The position numbers and the translations under genes were made by a program. Shown piece by piece: positions 1 through 9,001 of a stretch of DNA of 26,559 nucleotides (its first letter is position 1; each line of letters starts with the position of its first letter). The DNA comes from Comamonadaceae bacterium (lineage in GTDB: Bacteria; Pseudomonadota; Gammaproteobacteria; Burkholderiales; Burkholderiaceae), in assembly GCA_947505995.1 (NCBI GenBank), contig CANNNB010000004.1, forward strand, positions 1 to 26,559, in the 5' to 3' direction. A model generated the notes under the pieces. It ran no database searches. It saw only the letters and a list, made by a program, of their open reading frames with translations, and was not told the DNA's origin.

Positions 1-703
1 GCAAATGGCGGATCAAGCTGAACGCCAGCAGGCAAGGCAGCAACTGGCCAAGGCTGACACACAAAACTTCATAAACCGGCAGCAAGGGTTGCAACTCAAC
101 TTCGCGAACAGGCAGCCAATCTAACCAAGGTGTTTCTTGCAACATCAAGGCCAACGCATCTTCTGCACGTTCTAAAACTTGACCCAAGCCCATAGGCACC
201 GGTGCCGGAAAGAGCAATGCGATGGGCCACAAGGCAAGCAGGACCAATGAGCCCTGCGCATCTGAGGCAAACCAATTGGCTCTAAAACGACTCCAGCGAT
301 TTAAGAATCCAAATCGCTCCATGGTCCAAGCCGCGCCTGCCCCTGCCAAAGTGCCAACGCTGTTCAAACCCCAATCCACATTGGAGGGGACACGTGCGGG
401 TAAAAAGAGCTGCAAGCTTTCCATGCCTAATGCAAGCAAAGAGCCCAAGGCCAAAGTCAGTCCCACCGCCGGCCAGTGCCTAGCGCTTCGTTGAAGCGCC
501 AACGCCACGATAAAACCTAAAGGGGCATAACCCAACACGTTAGAAAGAACGTCAAAGCCTGTCCAATACTTGGGCCAAGGTGCCAACACAAACGCCAGCC
601 AATCTACCCCTTGTGAGCGCCAATTCTGGAAGGGATAAAGACTGGCATAGATGATCAATGCAGCATAAATTGCTGCCAATGGCCATGCCGCGGTCTTTTT
701 CAT
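1..703 (-). CDS. VanZ-like family membrane protein (3' end outside window)
   Basis: Reading the minus strand from the ATG at 703 gives an uninterrupted frame to the window edge (about 234 codons, no stop), so the protein is truncated by the window. It begins MKKTAAWPLAAIYAALIIYA (first membrane segment). Features typical of VanZ-like proteins follow: SLYPFQNW, then VLSNVLGYAPLGFIVAL, then MESLQLFLPARVPSNVDWGL and NSVGTLAGA, the conserved E-x-x-Q ... R-x-x-x-x-D-x-x-x-N pattern. Four or more membrane helices are expected. The family is named after the teicoplanin-resistance protein VanZ, but most members, this one included, have no established function. The start lies 18 bases after the stop of the hemJ-like gene, so the two are probably co-transcribed. 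No clear Shine-Dalgarno sequence precedes the ATG. Confidence 0.85.
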   Translation of the reverse strand, partial: MKKTAAWPLAAIYAALIIYASLYPFQNWRSQGVDWLAFVLAPWPKYWTGFDVLSNVLGYAPLGFIVALALQRSARHWPAVGLTLALGSLLALGMESLQLFLPARVPSNVDWGLNSVGTLAGAGAAWTMERFGFLNRWSRFRANWFASDAQGSLVLLALWPIALLFPAPVPMGLGQVLERAEDALALMLQETPWLDWLPVREVELQPLLPVYEVLCVSLGQLLPCLLAFSLIRHL

Positions 704-721
704 CTTGCTGGATGGGTTGGT

Positions 722-1150
722 TTAAAAAGGCTTGACGACCACCAAGATGACGACTGCCACCAGCATCAAGACTGGCGCCTCATTGAACCAGCGGTACCAA
801 ACATGGCTGTGCGTGTTTTGCTTGGCCTCAAATTTTTTCAGAATTCGACCGCATGAATGGTGGTAGCCAACAATCAAGAGCACCAAGGCCAATTTGGCAT
901 GCATCCATGCGTTGCCAGGCCCCCAACCAATACCAACCCCCCACCATAACCAAACGCCTAAGGCAATGGCCGGTACCGACAGCAAGGTGGTGAATCTCAA
1001 TAGTTTTCTAGACATGAGCAATAGCCTGGCGCGCTCGGCCTCAGACTCATCTGGCACCATGGCCAAATTGACAAATATTCGGGGCAAATAAAACAGACCG
1101 GCAAACCAGCTGGCCACGAAAATGATGTGAAAGGCTTTGATCCAGAGCAT
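722..1150 (-). CDS. hemJ: HemJ/CopD-type membrane protein, probable protoporphyrinogen IX oxidase
   Basis: A 142-residue protein with four predicted membrane helices. It opens MLWIKAFHIIFVASWFAGLF, the typical start of the HemJ (UPF0093) family, which oxidises protoporphyrinogen IX to protoporphyrin IX in the inner membrane. The family's conserved N-terminal His is H8, and the conserved Lys in the W-x-x-x-K-L motif is K86 (WMHAKLALVLL). Many pipelines label such proteins only as 'CopD family'. The gene is divergent from hemB, which encodes an early enzyme of the same pathway, and this supports a haem role. It lies just upstream of the VanZ-like gene. The family assignment is secure; the enzymatic role is inferred from family knowledge and context. 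Confidence 0.8.
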   Translation of the reverse strand: MLWIKAFHIIFVASWFAGLFYLPRIFVNLAMVPDESEAERARLLLMSRKLLRFTTLLSVPAIALGVWLWWGVGIGWGPGNAWMHAKLALVLLIVGYHHSCGRILKKFEAKQNTHSHVWYRWFNEAPVLMLVAVVILVVVKPF

Positions 1151-1203
1151 GCCCTAAGTGTAGCCCCGTCGCTCAATGGGGCACAAGTTGGCTAGCTTAT
1201 TAG

Positions 1204-2280
<1,077 letters not shown>

Positions 2281-2311
2281 TGGCCTAAGCCAACAAGCAA
2301 GCCCACAACAC

Positions 2312-3484
2312 ATGCGCGTTTTTACGGTCACTGGACTGCAAGTCCAAGAAACCTTGTCCATGCCCAAAACGCTGCCCGAGAACGGTTTTGTTTGGGTAGC
2401 GTGTTCCCGTACTTTTTTTCAAACGGAGCAGGCTCAAATTCAACAAGCCCTGTTTCAATTGAACGGGCACAACCTGCTGGACTTGCATGTCTCTGATTTG
2501 CTAAACAGTCAACTTCCTTCGCGTTTTGACTTAACGTCTTACTACGATATTTTGGTCTTTAGGCGCTTAGCCAATGCCAACCGCGAAACCGAAAAATCTG
2601 ATAATCAGAGCCTTCAAAAACCCAAGTCCAAGCTGAGGGGCCCACCCGCTCTGCGCCGTGTCGACACGAGCCCCATTGGGTTTGCTGTTTTCGACAATGT
2701 CTTGCTCACGCTTCATCCTGACGATTGCGCCATTCGAGAGGCCTACGCCGCTCGGCTGATGTCGGCTGGCCAAGCATCTCAAGTCAATAAGCCCTCGGGT
2801 CAGGTTGGCGGCCAAGGCGCAGAGCACGGGGCCATCGACGATCGCTCTATTGGCGCGAGAGGCATTCCTGTGAGCCCCGCTGATTTGATGCTTCGAATGG
2901 TCAGCCAAGTGGTCGATGCCTATTTGGATTTGCGCCGGGATCTCTCGCGCCAACTCGACCATTGGCAAGCCGAACTTATCAACCCAGATACGCGATTTAA
3001 CAATTGGTCTGCGTTGTTAGAGGCGCGCCTGTCCTTGCACCACCTCGATGAAATTTGCGAAGACCAACGAAGTGCCATGCAAGATTGGCTGGAATCCTTG
3101 AACACTTGGGCGCCACCTCTTTCCAACATTTCGATCAAAGAGCATGAAATTCTTAAAGTGCGAAGCCGCGATGTACTAGAGCACATTGACCGCGTGGTCC
3201 ACCACGTGCGGCGCTTAGAGCACAGCATTGAAACTGCCGTGCAAATTCACTTTAATGCCCAAAGCAATCGCACCAACGAGACCATGCGAACGCTGACCTC
3301 TATCACCGCCATTTTTCTGCCCTTGAATTTGATCGCGGCTATTTTTGGCATGAACTTTGATGTCATTCCACTCATGCATGCTCAGGCTGGCTTTTGGTGG
3401 GCACTGAGTAGCATGGCGCTGATCGCGTCTTCTTTGGCTTGGTTTTTTTGGCGCAAACGGTATTTGGCGCGATCAGGCAAGTGA
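2312..3484 (+). CDS. corA: CorA-type magnesium (cobalt) channel
   Basis: A 390-residue CorA family protein. It has a long N-terminal cytoplasmic alpha/beta domain, an alpha-helical stalk (about 200-310) and two C-terminal membrane helices. The first helix ends in the signature GMNFDVIP at 346-353, the Mg2+ selectivity filter. The second helix is GFWWALSSMALIASSLAWFF, followed by a basic tail. Residues about 90-105 and 155-185 form a polar, Gly/Gln/Lys-rich stretch, longer than in E. coli CorA. The role is passive Mg2+ uptake across the inner membrane as a pentamer. It follows hemB by 31 bases, and the Mg2+-type HemB makes co-transcription functionally sensible, though that link is only inference. 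A second ATG at 2360 is a possible alternative start. Confidence 0.9.
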   Translation: MRVFTVTGLQVQETLSMPKTLPENGFVWVACSRTFFQTEQAQIQQALFQLNGHNLLDLHVSDLLNSQLPSRFDLTSYYDILVFRRLANANRETEKSDNQSLQKPKSKLRGPPALRRVDTSPIGFAVFDNVLLTLHPDDCAIREAYAARLMSAGQASQVNKPSGQVGGQGAEHGAIDDRSIGARGIPVSPADLMLRMVSQVVDAYLDLRRDLSRQLDHWQAELINPDTRFNNWSALLEARLSLHHLDEICEDQRSAMQDWLESLNTWAPPLSNISIKEHEILKVRSRDVLEHIDRVVHHVRRLEHSIETAVQIHFNAQSNRTNETMRTLTSITAIFLPLNLIAAIFGMNFDVIPLMHAQAGFWWALSSMALIASSLAWFFWRKRYLARSGK

Positions 3485-3588
3485 CGACATCTATCGCTTT
3501 AGGCTAAATGCGCTTTGAAAAAAGCCAAGGCCCATGCCGGCCTCTGCACAGCCCATTTCCACATCGGCCTGAACGCCGTGAAACATGA

Positions 3589-4191
3589 TTAAAGTGCGAG
3601 CGCACGCTCAACAAAATCAAGCCGATCTTGGCCCCAAAAAATTTCTCCGTCCAATACATAACTTGGCGCACCGAAAACGCCTGCATCAATGGCCATTTGG
3701 GTATAGGACTCGTAGCGCTCGTGGACGGCTTGGCTGTATGTCTGCTCTAAGCACGCCGCTGGCAAGTGTTGCTCATGGAGCAGTTCAACCAAGGTTTTTT
3801 CATCGGCAATGTTGCGTTGCTGAGACCAAACCGCGGACAGAATAGCGCCACTGATGTTCATGGCCGCATCGGCACCGACCGCCATGTCGACCGCAATGAT
3901 CAATTTGGCAGCATCATCACCGCTGACAGGAAAAAAAGTGGGCTTGAGATGCAAGGGCGCGCCCAACCATTTGCTGAAGCGCTCAAGCTCCGTCAAACGG
4001 TAGGCTTGTCGCTGAGGCGCTCTCTGCCCCAAGGGTAAGCCCCCGGAAATTGGAAATACCTTGCCCCCCAAATCGAAGGGCATGACGCGAACAGATGCGC
4101 CTGATTTCTTGAGAATGTTATGAAAACGTTGATGCCCCAAATATGCCCATGGGCTTTGGGGGGCGAAATAATAGTCGACTGAGTGACTCAC
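3589..4191 (-). CDS. 2-hydroxychromene-2-carboxylate isomerase-like protein (DsbA/kappa-GST fold)
   Basis: A 200-residue protein of the thioredoxin-like kappa-class GST/HCCA isomerase family. The N-terminal DYYFAPQSPWAYLGHQRF carries the catalytic-position serine (S13) instead of the DsbA CxxC. The C-terminal GVFGAPSYVLDGEIFWGQDRLDFVERAL is the second family signature (GxPxxxxxxxxFWGxDR). Known members isomerise 2-hydroxychromene-2-carboxylate with glutathione during naphthalene breakdown. No aromatic-degradation genes lie nearby, so the true substrate is unknown. The start is a GTG at 4191, preceded by a good Shine-Dalgarno TAGGAGCC (4196-4203 region). It is transcribed divergently from the SDR-MaoC-mmsA-GMC set. 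Confidence 0.85.
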   Translation of the reverse strand: MSHSVDYYFAPQSPWAYLGHQRFHNILKKSGASVRVMPFDLGGKVFPISGGLPLGQRAPQRQAYRLTELERFSKWLGAPLHLKPTFFPVSGDDAAKLIIAVDMAVGADAAMNISGAILSAVWSQQRNIADEKTLVELLHEQHLPAACLEQTYSQAVHERYESYTQMAIDAGVFGAPSYVLDGEIFWGQDRLDFVERALAL

Positions 4192-4221
4192 AAAAGGCTC
4201 CTACATAGGGTAATCTGCGCA

Positions 4222-4256
4222 GTTAAATTAACCAACAATCAACTGTTTTAACAGTT
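4222..4256. promoter_or_regulatory. Two palindromes in the divergent promoter region (possible operators)
   Basis: The 92-base gap between the isomerase and the SDR gene holds two dyads. One is GTTAA-A-TTAAC at 4222-4232. The other is AACTGTT-TT-AACAGTT at 4241-4256, with 7-base arms and a 2-base centre. Their position between divergent start codons suits regulator binding. No regulator gene is adjacent, so the protein that would bind is unknown. AT-rich palindromes of this size can also arise by chance. Confidence 0.35.
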
Positions 4257-4283
4257 TGGCCACAATTCTGCAGGAGATAAGCC

Positions 4284-5030
4284 ATGCGCAAAGTTTTATT
4301 GGTTACCGGAGGCAGTCGCGGCATTGGTGCTGCAAGCTGTATTTTGGCGGCCCAAAAGGGCTGGGATGTGGCTGTCAATTACAGCGCCAATGCTCAAGCT
4401 GCAGACAGCGTTGTTCAGCAAATTGAAGCTGCAGGTGGCCGCGCCATGTCCGTGCAAGCCGATGTTGCACAAGAAGACCAAGTGCTGGCGATGTTCCAAA
4501 AAGTGCGTACCGAGTTGGGGCCTCTTCAAGGCTTGGTCAACAATGCGGGCGTTGTAGACGTTTCTGCTCGCTTGGATGCAATGAGCATGGCGCGCTGGCG
4601 CAGAATGTTTGACATCAACGTTTTAGGATCCATGCTGTGTGCCCGTGAAGCCATCTTGCAAATGAGCACCCTGCACGGCGGTCAAGGCGGCAGCATTGTG
4701 AATCTCTCGAGCGCAGCCGCACGCTTGGGCTCGCCCGGCCAATACTTGGATTACGCAGCCGCCAAAGGTGCGATCGACAGTTTCACGCTGGGTTTGGCCA
4801 AGGAAGTTGCTGGCGAAGGCATTCGCGTGAACGCCATCCGGCCAGGCCTCATTGACACCGAGATTCACGCCTCTGGTGGACTGCCCAATCGGGTGAAAGA
4901 TTTGGAGCATTTGGTGCCTGCCAAACGCGGCGGCAGCGCCATGGAAGTTGCACAGGCCATTGTGTGGTTGCTGTCTGATGAAGCCAGCTACACCACCATG
5001 AGCTTGGTCGATGTCTCGGGGGGTCGTTAA
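4284..5030 (+). CDS. SDR family NAD(P)-dependent oxidoreductase
   Basis: A 248-residue classical short-chain dehydrogenase/reductase. The cofactor-binding TGGSRGIG lies at 8-15, NNAG at 86-89, the catalytic Ser in VNLSSAA (142/143) and Y157-x-x-x-K161 in YLDYAAAKGAI. It resembles 3-oxoacyl-ACP reductase/glucose 1-dehydrogenase-like SDRs; the exact substrate cannot be read from sequence. A strong Shine-Dalgarno AGGAGA lies at about 4271-4276. The stop codon TAA overlaps the ATG of the MaoC gene by one base (TAATG), so the two are translationally coupled. First gene of a four-gene plus-strand set ending at 8843. A role in handling a hydroxyacyl or hydroxyacid intermediate is inferred. Confidence 0.9.
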   Translation: MRKVLLVTGGSRGIGAASCILAAQKGWDVAVNYSANAQAADSVVQQIEAAGGRAMSVQADVAQEDQVLAMFQKVRTELGPLQGLVNNAGVVDVSARLDAMSMARWRRMFDINVLGSMLCAREAILQMSTLHGGQGGSIVNLSSAAARLGSPGQYLDYAAAKGAIDSFTLGLAKEVAGEGIRVNAIRPGLIDTEIHASGGLPNRVKDLEHLVPAKRGGSAMEVAQAIVWLLSDEASYTTMSLVDVSGGR

Positions 5031-5524
5031 TGTCATCAGAGGGCGCACGCACCATTCTCTATTACTGGGAAGACCTGCAACCGGGCAGTGAACGAGATTT
5101 GGGTACCATCACGCCCACTCGCGAAGAGATCATTGCATTTGCAAGCCAGTTCGACCCCCAAGCATTTCACTTAGACGATGAGGCCGCCAAGGCGTCTATT
5201 TTTGGTGGGCTTTGCGCCAGTGGTTGGCACACCTGCTCCATGGCGATGCGTTTGATGGTCACCAACTTTTTGCAAGACGCTGCCAGCTTGGGATCGCCGG
5301 GCTTGGAAAATTTGCAATGGAAAAAACCTGTCATGCCCAATGACACCCTGCACTTAAAACACAAAATATTGGCGTCAAGGGCCATGCGCTCCAAGCCCGA
5401 TGTGGGGCTGGTGCGAACTCAGTGGGAAATGCACAACCAGCATGGTGACTGCGTTCTCCGCATGGAAGGCTGGGGCATGTTCAGGCGCCGTCACCCAGCC
5501 ACCGTCTCTGCCAGCAACGATTAA
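5030..5524 (+). CDS. MaoC-like (R)-specific enoyl-CoA hydratase family protein
   Basis: A 164-residue single hot-dog-fold protein. The hydratase 2 motif is FDPQAFHLD ... [11 protein letters not shown] (41-67), with the expected catalytic Asp42 and His47. Such proteins hydrate or dehydrate acyl-CoA thioesters. It is translationally coupled to the upstream SDR (1-base overlap), an arrangement typical of an enzyme pair acting on successive hydroxyacyl-CoA steps. mmsA follows 40 bases later. Substrate unknown. Confidence 0.88.
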   Translation: MSSEGARTILYYWEDLQPGSERDLGTITPTREEIIAFASQFDPQAFHLDDEAAKASIFGGLCASGWHTCSMAMRLMVTNFLQDAASLGSPGLENLQWKKPVMPNDTLHLKHKILASRAMRSKPDVGLVRTQWEMHNQHGDCVLRMEGWGMFRRRHPATVSASND

Positions 5525-5564
5525 CATTCATACTCACACACCTTTTAGGCCATTAGGATTTTTC

Positions 5565-7076
5565 ATGACTGCCACCGCCATCGCTCATTTCATTTCAGGT
5601 CATAAAGTCTCGGGCTCCTCTTCCCGTGCACAAGACGTTTTCAATCCAGCCACGGGTGCAGTCACAGGCCGCGTGAATTTAGCCAACACACAAGATGTTG
5701 ATCAAGCTGTCGCTGCCGCTCAAGCTGCGTTTCCAGCTTGGGCCGACACACCGCCATTGCGACGCGCACGCGTGATGTTCAAGTTTCTGGAGTTGCTCAA
5801 CCAGCACAAAGACACCTTGGCTCACATGATCACTGCCGAACACGGCAAGGTCTTCACAGATGCGCAAGGCGAAGTCTCTCGCGGCATCGACATTGTGGAG
5901 TTCGCATGCGGTATCCCGCAATTGCTCAAAGGGGACTTTACAGACCAAGTCTCAACCGGTATCGACAACTGGACATTGCGCCAGCCTTTGGGCGTTGTCG
6001 CGGGCGTCACCCCTTTTAACTTTCCAGTCATGGTGCCCATGTGGATGTTTCCGGTGGCCATTGCCTGTGGCAACAGCTTTGTTTTAAAGCCAAGCCCATT
6101 GGACCCCAGCCCCAGCTTGTTCATGGCAGAGCTTCTGCACCAAGCTGGCCTGCCCAGTGGTGTTTTCAACGTGGTGCAAGGTGACAAGGAGGCTGTCGAT
6201 GCGTTGGTGGCCCACCCCGATGTCAAGGCCGTGAGTTTTGTTGGCTCTACACCCATTGCCAACAGCCTGTATGAAAACGGTGCACACCATGGTAAACGTG
6301 TGCAAGCCTTGGGCGGCGCCAAGAACCACATGGTCGTCATGCCTGACGCCGACATTGACCAAGCCGTCGATGCGCTCATGGGCGCCGCATATGGTTCGGC
6401 CGGTGAGCGCTGCATGGCCATCAGCGTGGCCGTCTTGGTGGGCGATGTGGCCGAAAGACTCATGCCCTTGTTGCTCGAGAAAACACGCGCACTCAAAGTG
6501 CTAAACGGCACCAACTTGGCGGCAGAGATGGGCCCCATTGTCACAGCAGCTGCCAAACAACGCATCACCGGTTACATCGATGCTGGTGTGGCTGAAGGTG
6601 CACAATTGTTGGTCGATGGTCGTCAATTTGATGGCGCCAAAGCGGGCGAAGGCTGCGACAAGGGCTTCTGGTTAGGCGGCACCTTGTTTGACCATGTTAA
6701 AACCGACATGAAAATTTACAAAGAAGAAATTTTTGGCCCTGTCTTGTCCTGCGTTCGCGTGAAAGATTTTGGCGAAGCAGTTCAAATTATCAACGACCAT
6801 GAGTTTGGCAATGGGGTGAGTTGCTTCACCCGCGATGGCAATGTGGCGCGCGAATTCTCACGCCGAATTCAAGTGGGTATGGTTGGTATCAATGTGCCCA
6901 TTCCCGTGCCCATGGCATGGCATGGTTTTGGCGGATGGAAGCGCAGTTTGTTTGGCGACATGCATGCGTATGGTGAAGAAGGTGTGCGCTTTTACACCAA
7001 GCAAAAATCGATCATGCAGCGTTGGCCAGAGAGCATCGGCAAGGGTGCCGAGTTTGTCATGCCGACCTCAAAGTAA
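5565..7076 (+). CDS. mmsA: CoA-acylating methylmalonate-semialdehyde dehydrogenase
   Basis: Converts (methyl)malonate semialdehyde plus CoA and NAD+ to propionyl-CoA or acetyl-CoA, with CO2 released, in valine, inositol, beta-alanine or 3-hydroxypropionate breakdown. The open frame extends upstream to 5400, but the ATG at 5565 gives 503 residues and the family N-terminus ([10 protein letters not shown]), with TAGGA about 8 bases before it. The family hallmarks are [20 protein letters not shown] (148-167), Cys283 in [11 protein letters not shown], and QALGGAKNH (247-255) in place of the ELGGK of hydrolytic aldehyde dehydrogenases; the Glu base is absent, as expected for CoA-acylating members. 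It sits between the MaoC hydratase and the GMC oxidoreductase, which starts 27 bases after its stop. Confidence 0.95.
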   Translation: MTATAIAHFISGHKVSGSSSRAQDVFNPATGAVTGRVNLANTQDVDQAVAAAQAAFPAWADTPPLRRARVMFKFLELLNQHKDTLAHMITAEHGKVFTDAQGEVSRGIDIVEFACGIPQLLKGDFTDQVSTGIDNWTLRQPLGVVAGVTPFNFPVMVPMWMFPVAIACGNSFVLKPSPLDPSPSLFMAELLHQAGLPSGVFNVVQGDKEAVDALVAHPDVKAVSFVGSTPIANSLYENGAHHGKRVQALGGAKNHMVVMPDADIDQAVDALMGAAYGSAGERCMAISVAVLVGDVAERLMPLLLEKTRALKVLNGTNLAAEMGPIVTAAAKQRITGYIDAGVAEGAQLLVDGRQFDGAKAGEGCDKGFWLGGTLFDHVKTDMKIYKEEIFGPVLSCVRVKDFGEAVQIINDHEFGNGVSCFTRDGNVAREFSRRIQVGMVGINVPIPVPMAWHGFGGWKRSLFGDMHAYGEEGVRFYTKQKSIMQRWPESIGKGAEFVMPTSK

Positions 7077-7103
7077 GCCAGATTTTTCCCATTTCGGAGC
7101 GCC

Positions 7104-8843
7104 ATGAACGACAGCACTTTTGACTACATCATCGTCGGCGCTGGCACTGCGGGGTGTCTGTTGGCAAATCGCTTATCGAGCGACGCCAGCAAACGTGTTT
7201 TGCTCATCGAGGCCGGCAAGCGAGATGATTACCACTGGATACACATACCTGTTGGTTATTTGTATTGCATTGGCAATCCACGCACCGACTGGCTGTACGA
7301 AACGGAAGCGGCAGAAGGCTTGAACGGCAGAACGCTGCGCTACCCCAGAGGCAAAGTGTTGGGCGGGTGCAGCAGCATCAATGGCATGATTTACATGCGC
7401 GGGCAATCTCGCGATTACGACCAATGGGCCAGCATCACCGGCGACACTCAATGGCGCTGGGACCAATGCTTGCCCTACTTTCAACTGCACGAAGACCACC
7501 ACCAAGGCGCCACTGAAACACACGGCGCGCATGGCGTCGCTGGCGCCTTGTTAAACCCAAAACGCCACGGCGATGCCGCTTCGGCCGAGTACTTCAGAAT
7601 TCTCAAAGCGCGGCAAGCGGGTGGTGAGTGGCGTGTCGAGAAACAGCGTTTAAGTTGGGACGTCTTGGATGCATTTTCAAAAGCCGCGCAGCAAGCTGGC
7701 GTGCCTTCGTCAACTGACTTCAATCGCGGCAACAATGAAGGCGTGGGCTATTTTGAAGTGAATCAAAAAAGCGGCTGGCGCTGGAACACCGCGCAAGCAT
7801 TTCTAAGACCCACTTGCTATGCGCGCCCCAACTTTGAGCTTTGGACGCAAGCTCAGGCCGCCAGTCTGGTCATTGAAACAGATGCCGATGGCGGCAAGCG
7901 CTGTACCGGCGTCAAGGTGTGGGACGGCCATCAACTGGTCACCGCCACAGCCACACGCGAAGTGGCACTCAGCGCAGGCAGCATCGGCTCTGCTCAAATT
8001 TTGCAACTGTCTGGCATTGGGGCTGCCAACAGTTTGAAACAAAACGGTGTGCAAGTGACGCACGACTTGCCCGGCGTTGGCGCCAATTTACAAGACCATT
8101 TGCAAATTCGCTCTGTCTACAAAGTCAAGAATGCCAAAACACTGAACACCTTGGCCAACAGTTGGTGGGGCAAAGCAAAGATTGGTTTGGAATATGCCAT
8201 GTCTCGGTCTGGCCCCATGAGCATGGCACCCAGCCAATTGGGCGCCTTCACCAAAAGCGATCCAAGTCGTGAATGGGCCAATATTCAATACCATGTGCAG
8301 CCTTTAAGTTTGGACGCATTTGGTGAGCCTTTGCACAACTTTCCCGCCATCACCGCCAGCGTTTGTAATTTGAATCCAAGCAGCCGAGGCAGCGTGACCT
8401 TAAAGAGTCCCGATTTCAATGTGCCGCCCGCCATTGCGCCCAATTATTTAAGCACCGAGGAAGACCGAAAAGTGGCGGCAGACAGTCTGCGTGTCACTCG
8501 GCGCATCATGTCGCAACCCGCTATGGCCGCCTTTGAACCTGAGGAGTTCAGGCCTGGGGTTCAATACCAATCGGATGAAGAATTGGCCAAGCTGGCAGGC
8601 GACATTGCCAGCACCATCTTTCACCCTGTTGGCACCACGCGCATGGGCCGCGAAGACGACCCCATGGCTGTGGTCAACAGCCAATTGCAAGTTCGCGGCA
8701 TTCGCGGCTTGAGGGTGGTTGATGCAGGCGTCATGCCAAACATCACCAGCGGCAACACCAACAGCCCCACCCTCATGATTGCTGAAAAGGCGGCGCACTG
8801 GATGGCCAAAGATGCACAGGGGTTTGCCACGGGAAATCCCTGA
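7104..8843 (+). CDS. GMC family FAD-dependent alcohol/hydroxyacid dehydrogenase
   Basis: A 579-residue glucose-methanol-choline oxidoreductase. It has the FAD-binding VGAGTAGCLLANRL (11-24), GMC signature 1 GKVLGGCSSINGMIYMRG (83-100), signature 2 ALSAGSIGSAQILQLSGIG (288-306) and the C-terminal catalytic pair His507 (IFHPVGTTRMG) and Asn553 (TSGNTNSPTLMIAEKAA). Compared with BetA/AlkJ it has an insertion around 155-190 (ILKARQAGGEW). No signal peptide is seen. GGAG lies at 7095-7098. Automated pipelines would probably call it choline dehydrogenase. The absence of bet genes and direct linkage to mmsA favour oxidation of a hydroxyacid or alcohol to the semialdehyde used by MmsA, as recalled for the GMC-type 3-hydroxypropionate dehydrogenase of Pseudomonas denitrificans. 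That substrate is inference. Confidence 0.9.
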   Translation: MNDSTFDYIIVGAGTAGCLLANRLSSDASKRVLLIEAGKRDDYHWIHIPVGYLYCIGNPRTDWLYETEAAEGLNGRTLRYPRGKVLGGCSSINGMIYMRGQSRDYDQWASITGDTQWRWDQCLPYFQLHEDHHQGATETHGAHGVAGALLNPKRHGDAASAEYFRILKARQAGGEWRVEKQRLSWDVLDAFSKAAQQAGVPSSTDFNRGNNEGVGYFEVNQKSGWRWNTAQAFLRPTCYARPNFELWTQAQAASLVIETDADGGKRCTGVKVWDGHQLVTATATREVALSAGSIGSAQILQLSGIGAANSLKQNGVQVTHDLPGVGANLQDHLQIRSVYKVKNAKTLNTLANSWWGKAKIGLEYAMSRSGPMSMAPSQLGAFTKSDPSREWANIQYHVQPLSLDAFGEPLHNFPAITASVCNLNPSSRGSVTLKSPDFNVPPAIAPNYLSTEEDRKVAADSLRVTRRIMSQPAMAAFEPEEFRPGVQYQSDEELAKLAGDIASTIFHPVGTTRMGREDDPMAVVNSQLQVRGIRGLRVVDAGVMPNITSGNTNSPTLMIAEKAAHWMAKDAQGFATGNP

Positions 8844-8862
8844 TGGCAATGTCTGATGCAGC

Positions 8863-8994
8863 CTTGTACATTTCATTCACTCGATGAACTGCTGTTTGGG
8901 TTCGTTTTGAGGGCAGAGGAGACACCCAAACTAATCGAACATGAGCATCCAAAACGAGATGTGACTTTTTACAAGCGTCGCGAAAGCGGCGCTT
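8863..8994 (+). ncRNA. Candidate structured leader RNA upstream of tauE
   Basis: The 158-base gap between the GMC gene and tauE contains several nested complementary segments. P1 is CTTGTA 8863-8868 with TACAAG 8970-8975. Hairpin A has TCGAT 8881-8885 with ATCGA 8934-8938, and inside it GTTTGGGT 8894-8901 with ACCCAAAC 8924-8931. Hairpin B pairs GCATC 8945-8949 with GATGT 8958-8962 and has the 8-base loop CAAAACGA. That whole loop is the exact complement of TCGTTTTG (8902-8909) in the loop of hairpin A, allowing a kissing or pseudoknot contact or an alternative fold. The P1 3' strand overlaps the terminator by three bases. A 7-codon ORF (MSIQNEM, 8941-8964) lies in the same stretch. I cannot match it to a known riboswitch class; it could also be an sRNA made from the operon 3' end. 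Confidence 0.45.
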
Positions 8995-9000
8995 TTTTTT
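8973..9000 (+). terminator. Rho-independent terminator abutting the tauE start codon
   Basis: AAGCGTCGC (8973-8981), GAAA loop, GCGGCGCTT (8986-8994) form a 9-pair stem with one G-U pair, followed by a further run of T to 9000. The ATG of tauE begins at 9002. It would end transcripts from the catabolic operon, or act as an attenuator for tauE. Confidence 0.9.
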
Positions 9001-9001
9001 G

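Noticed and set aside
1163..1182. GCCCC/GGGGC inverted repeat between hemJ and hemB
   Set aside because: Only five pairs with a 10-base loop and no U-tract. No convincing -35/-10 pair was found around it, so no promoter or terminator is claimed.
3510..3545. Possible terminator between corA and the isomerase (GGCC dyad and a run of A/T)
   Set aside because: The dyad and T-run are not adjacent in the correct order on either strand and the stem is short.
3491..3586. 31-codon minus-strand ORF (begins MFHGVQADVE) just after the isomerase stop
   Set aside because: Very short, no Shine-Dalgarno and no recognisable family. It lies between convergent gene ends, so a chance ORF is more likely; its start three bases after the isomerase stop is the only hint otherwise.
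5822..6568. 248-codon minus-strand ORF opposite mmsA
   Set aside because: Antisense shadow of mmsA, which has all catalytic motifs in the plus frame.
7104..8843. Calling the GMC gene betA (choline dehydrogenase)
   Set aside because: No betaine genes nearby, an insertion relative to BetA, and linkage to mmsA point to another substrate.
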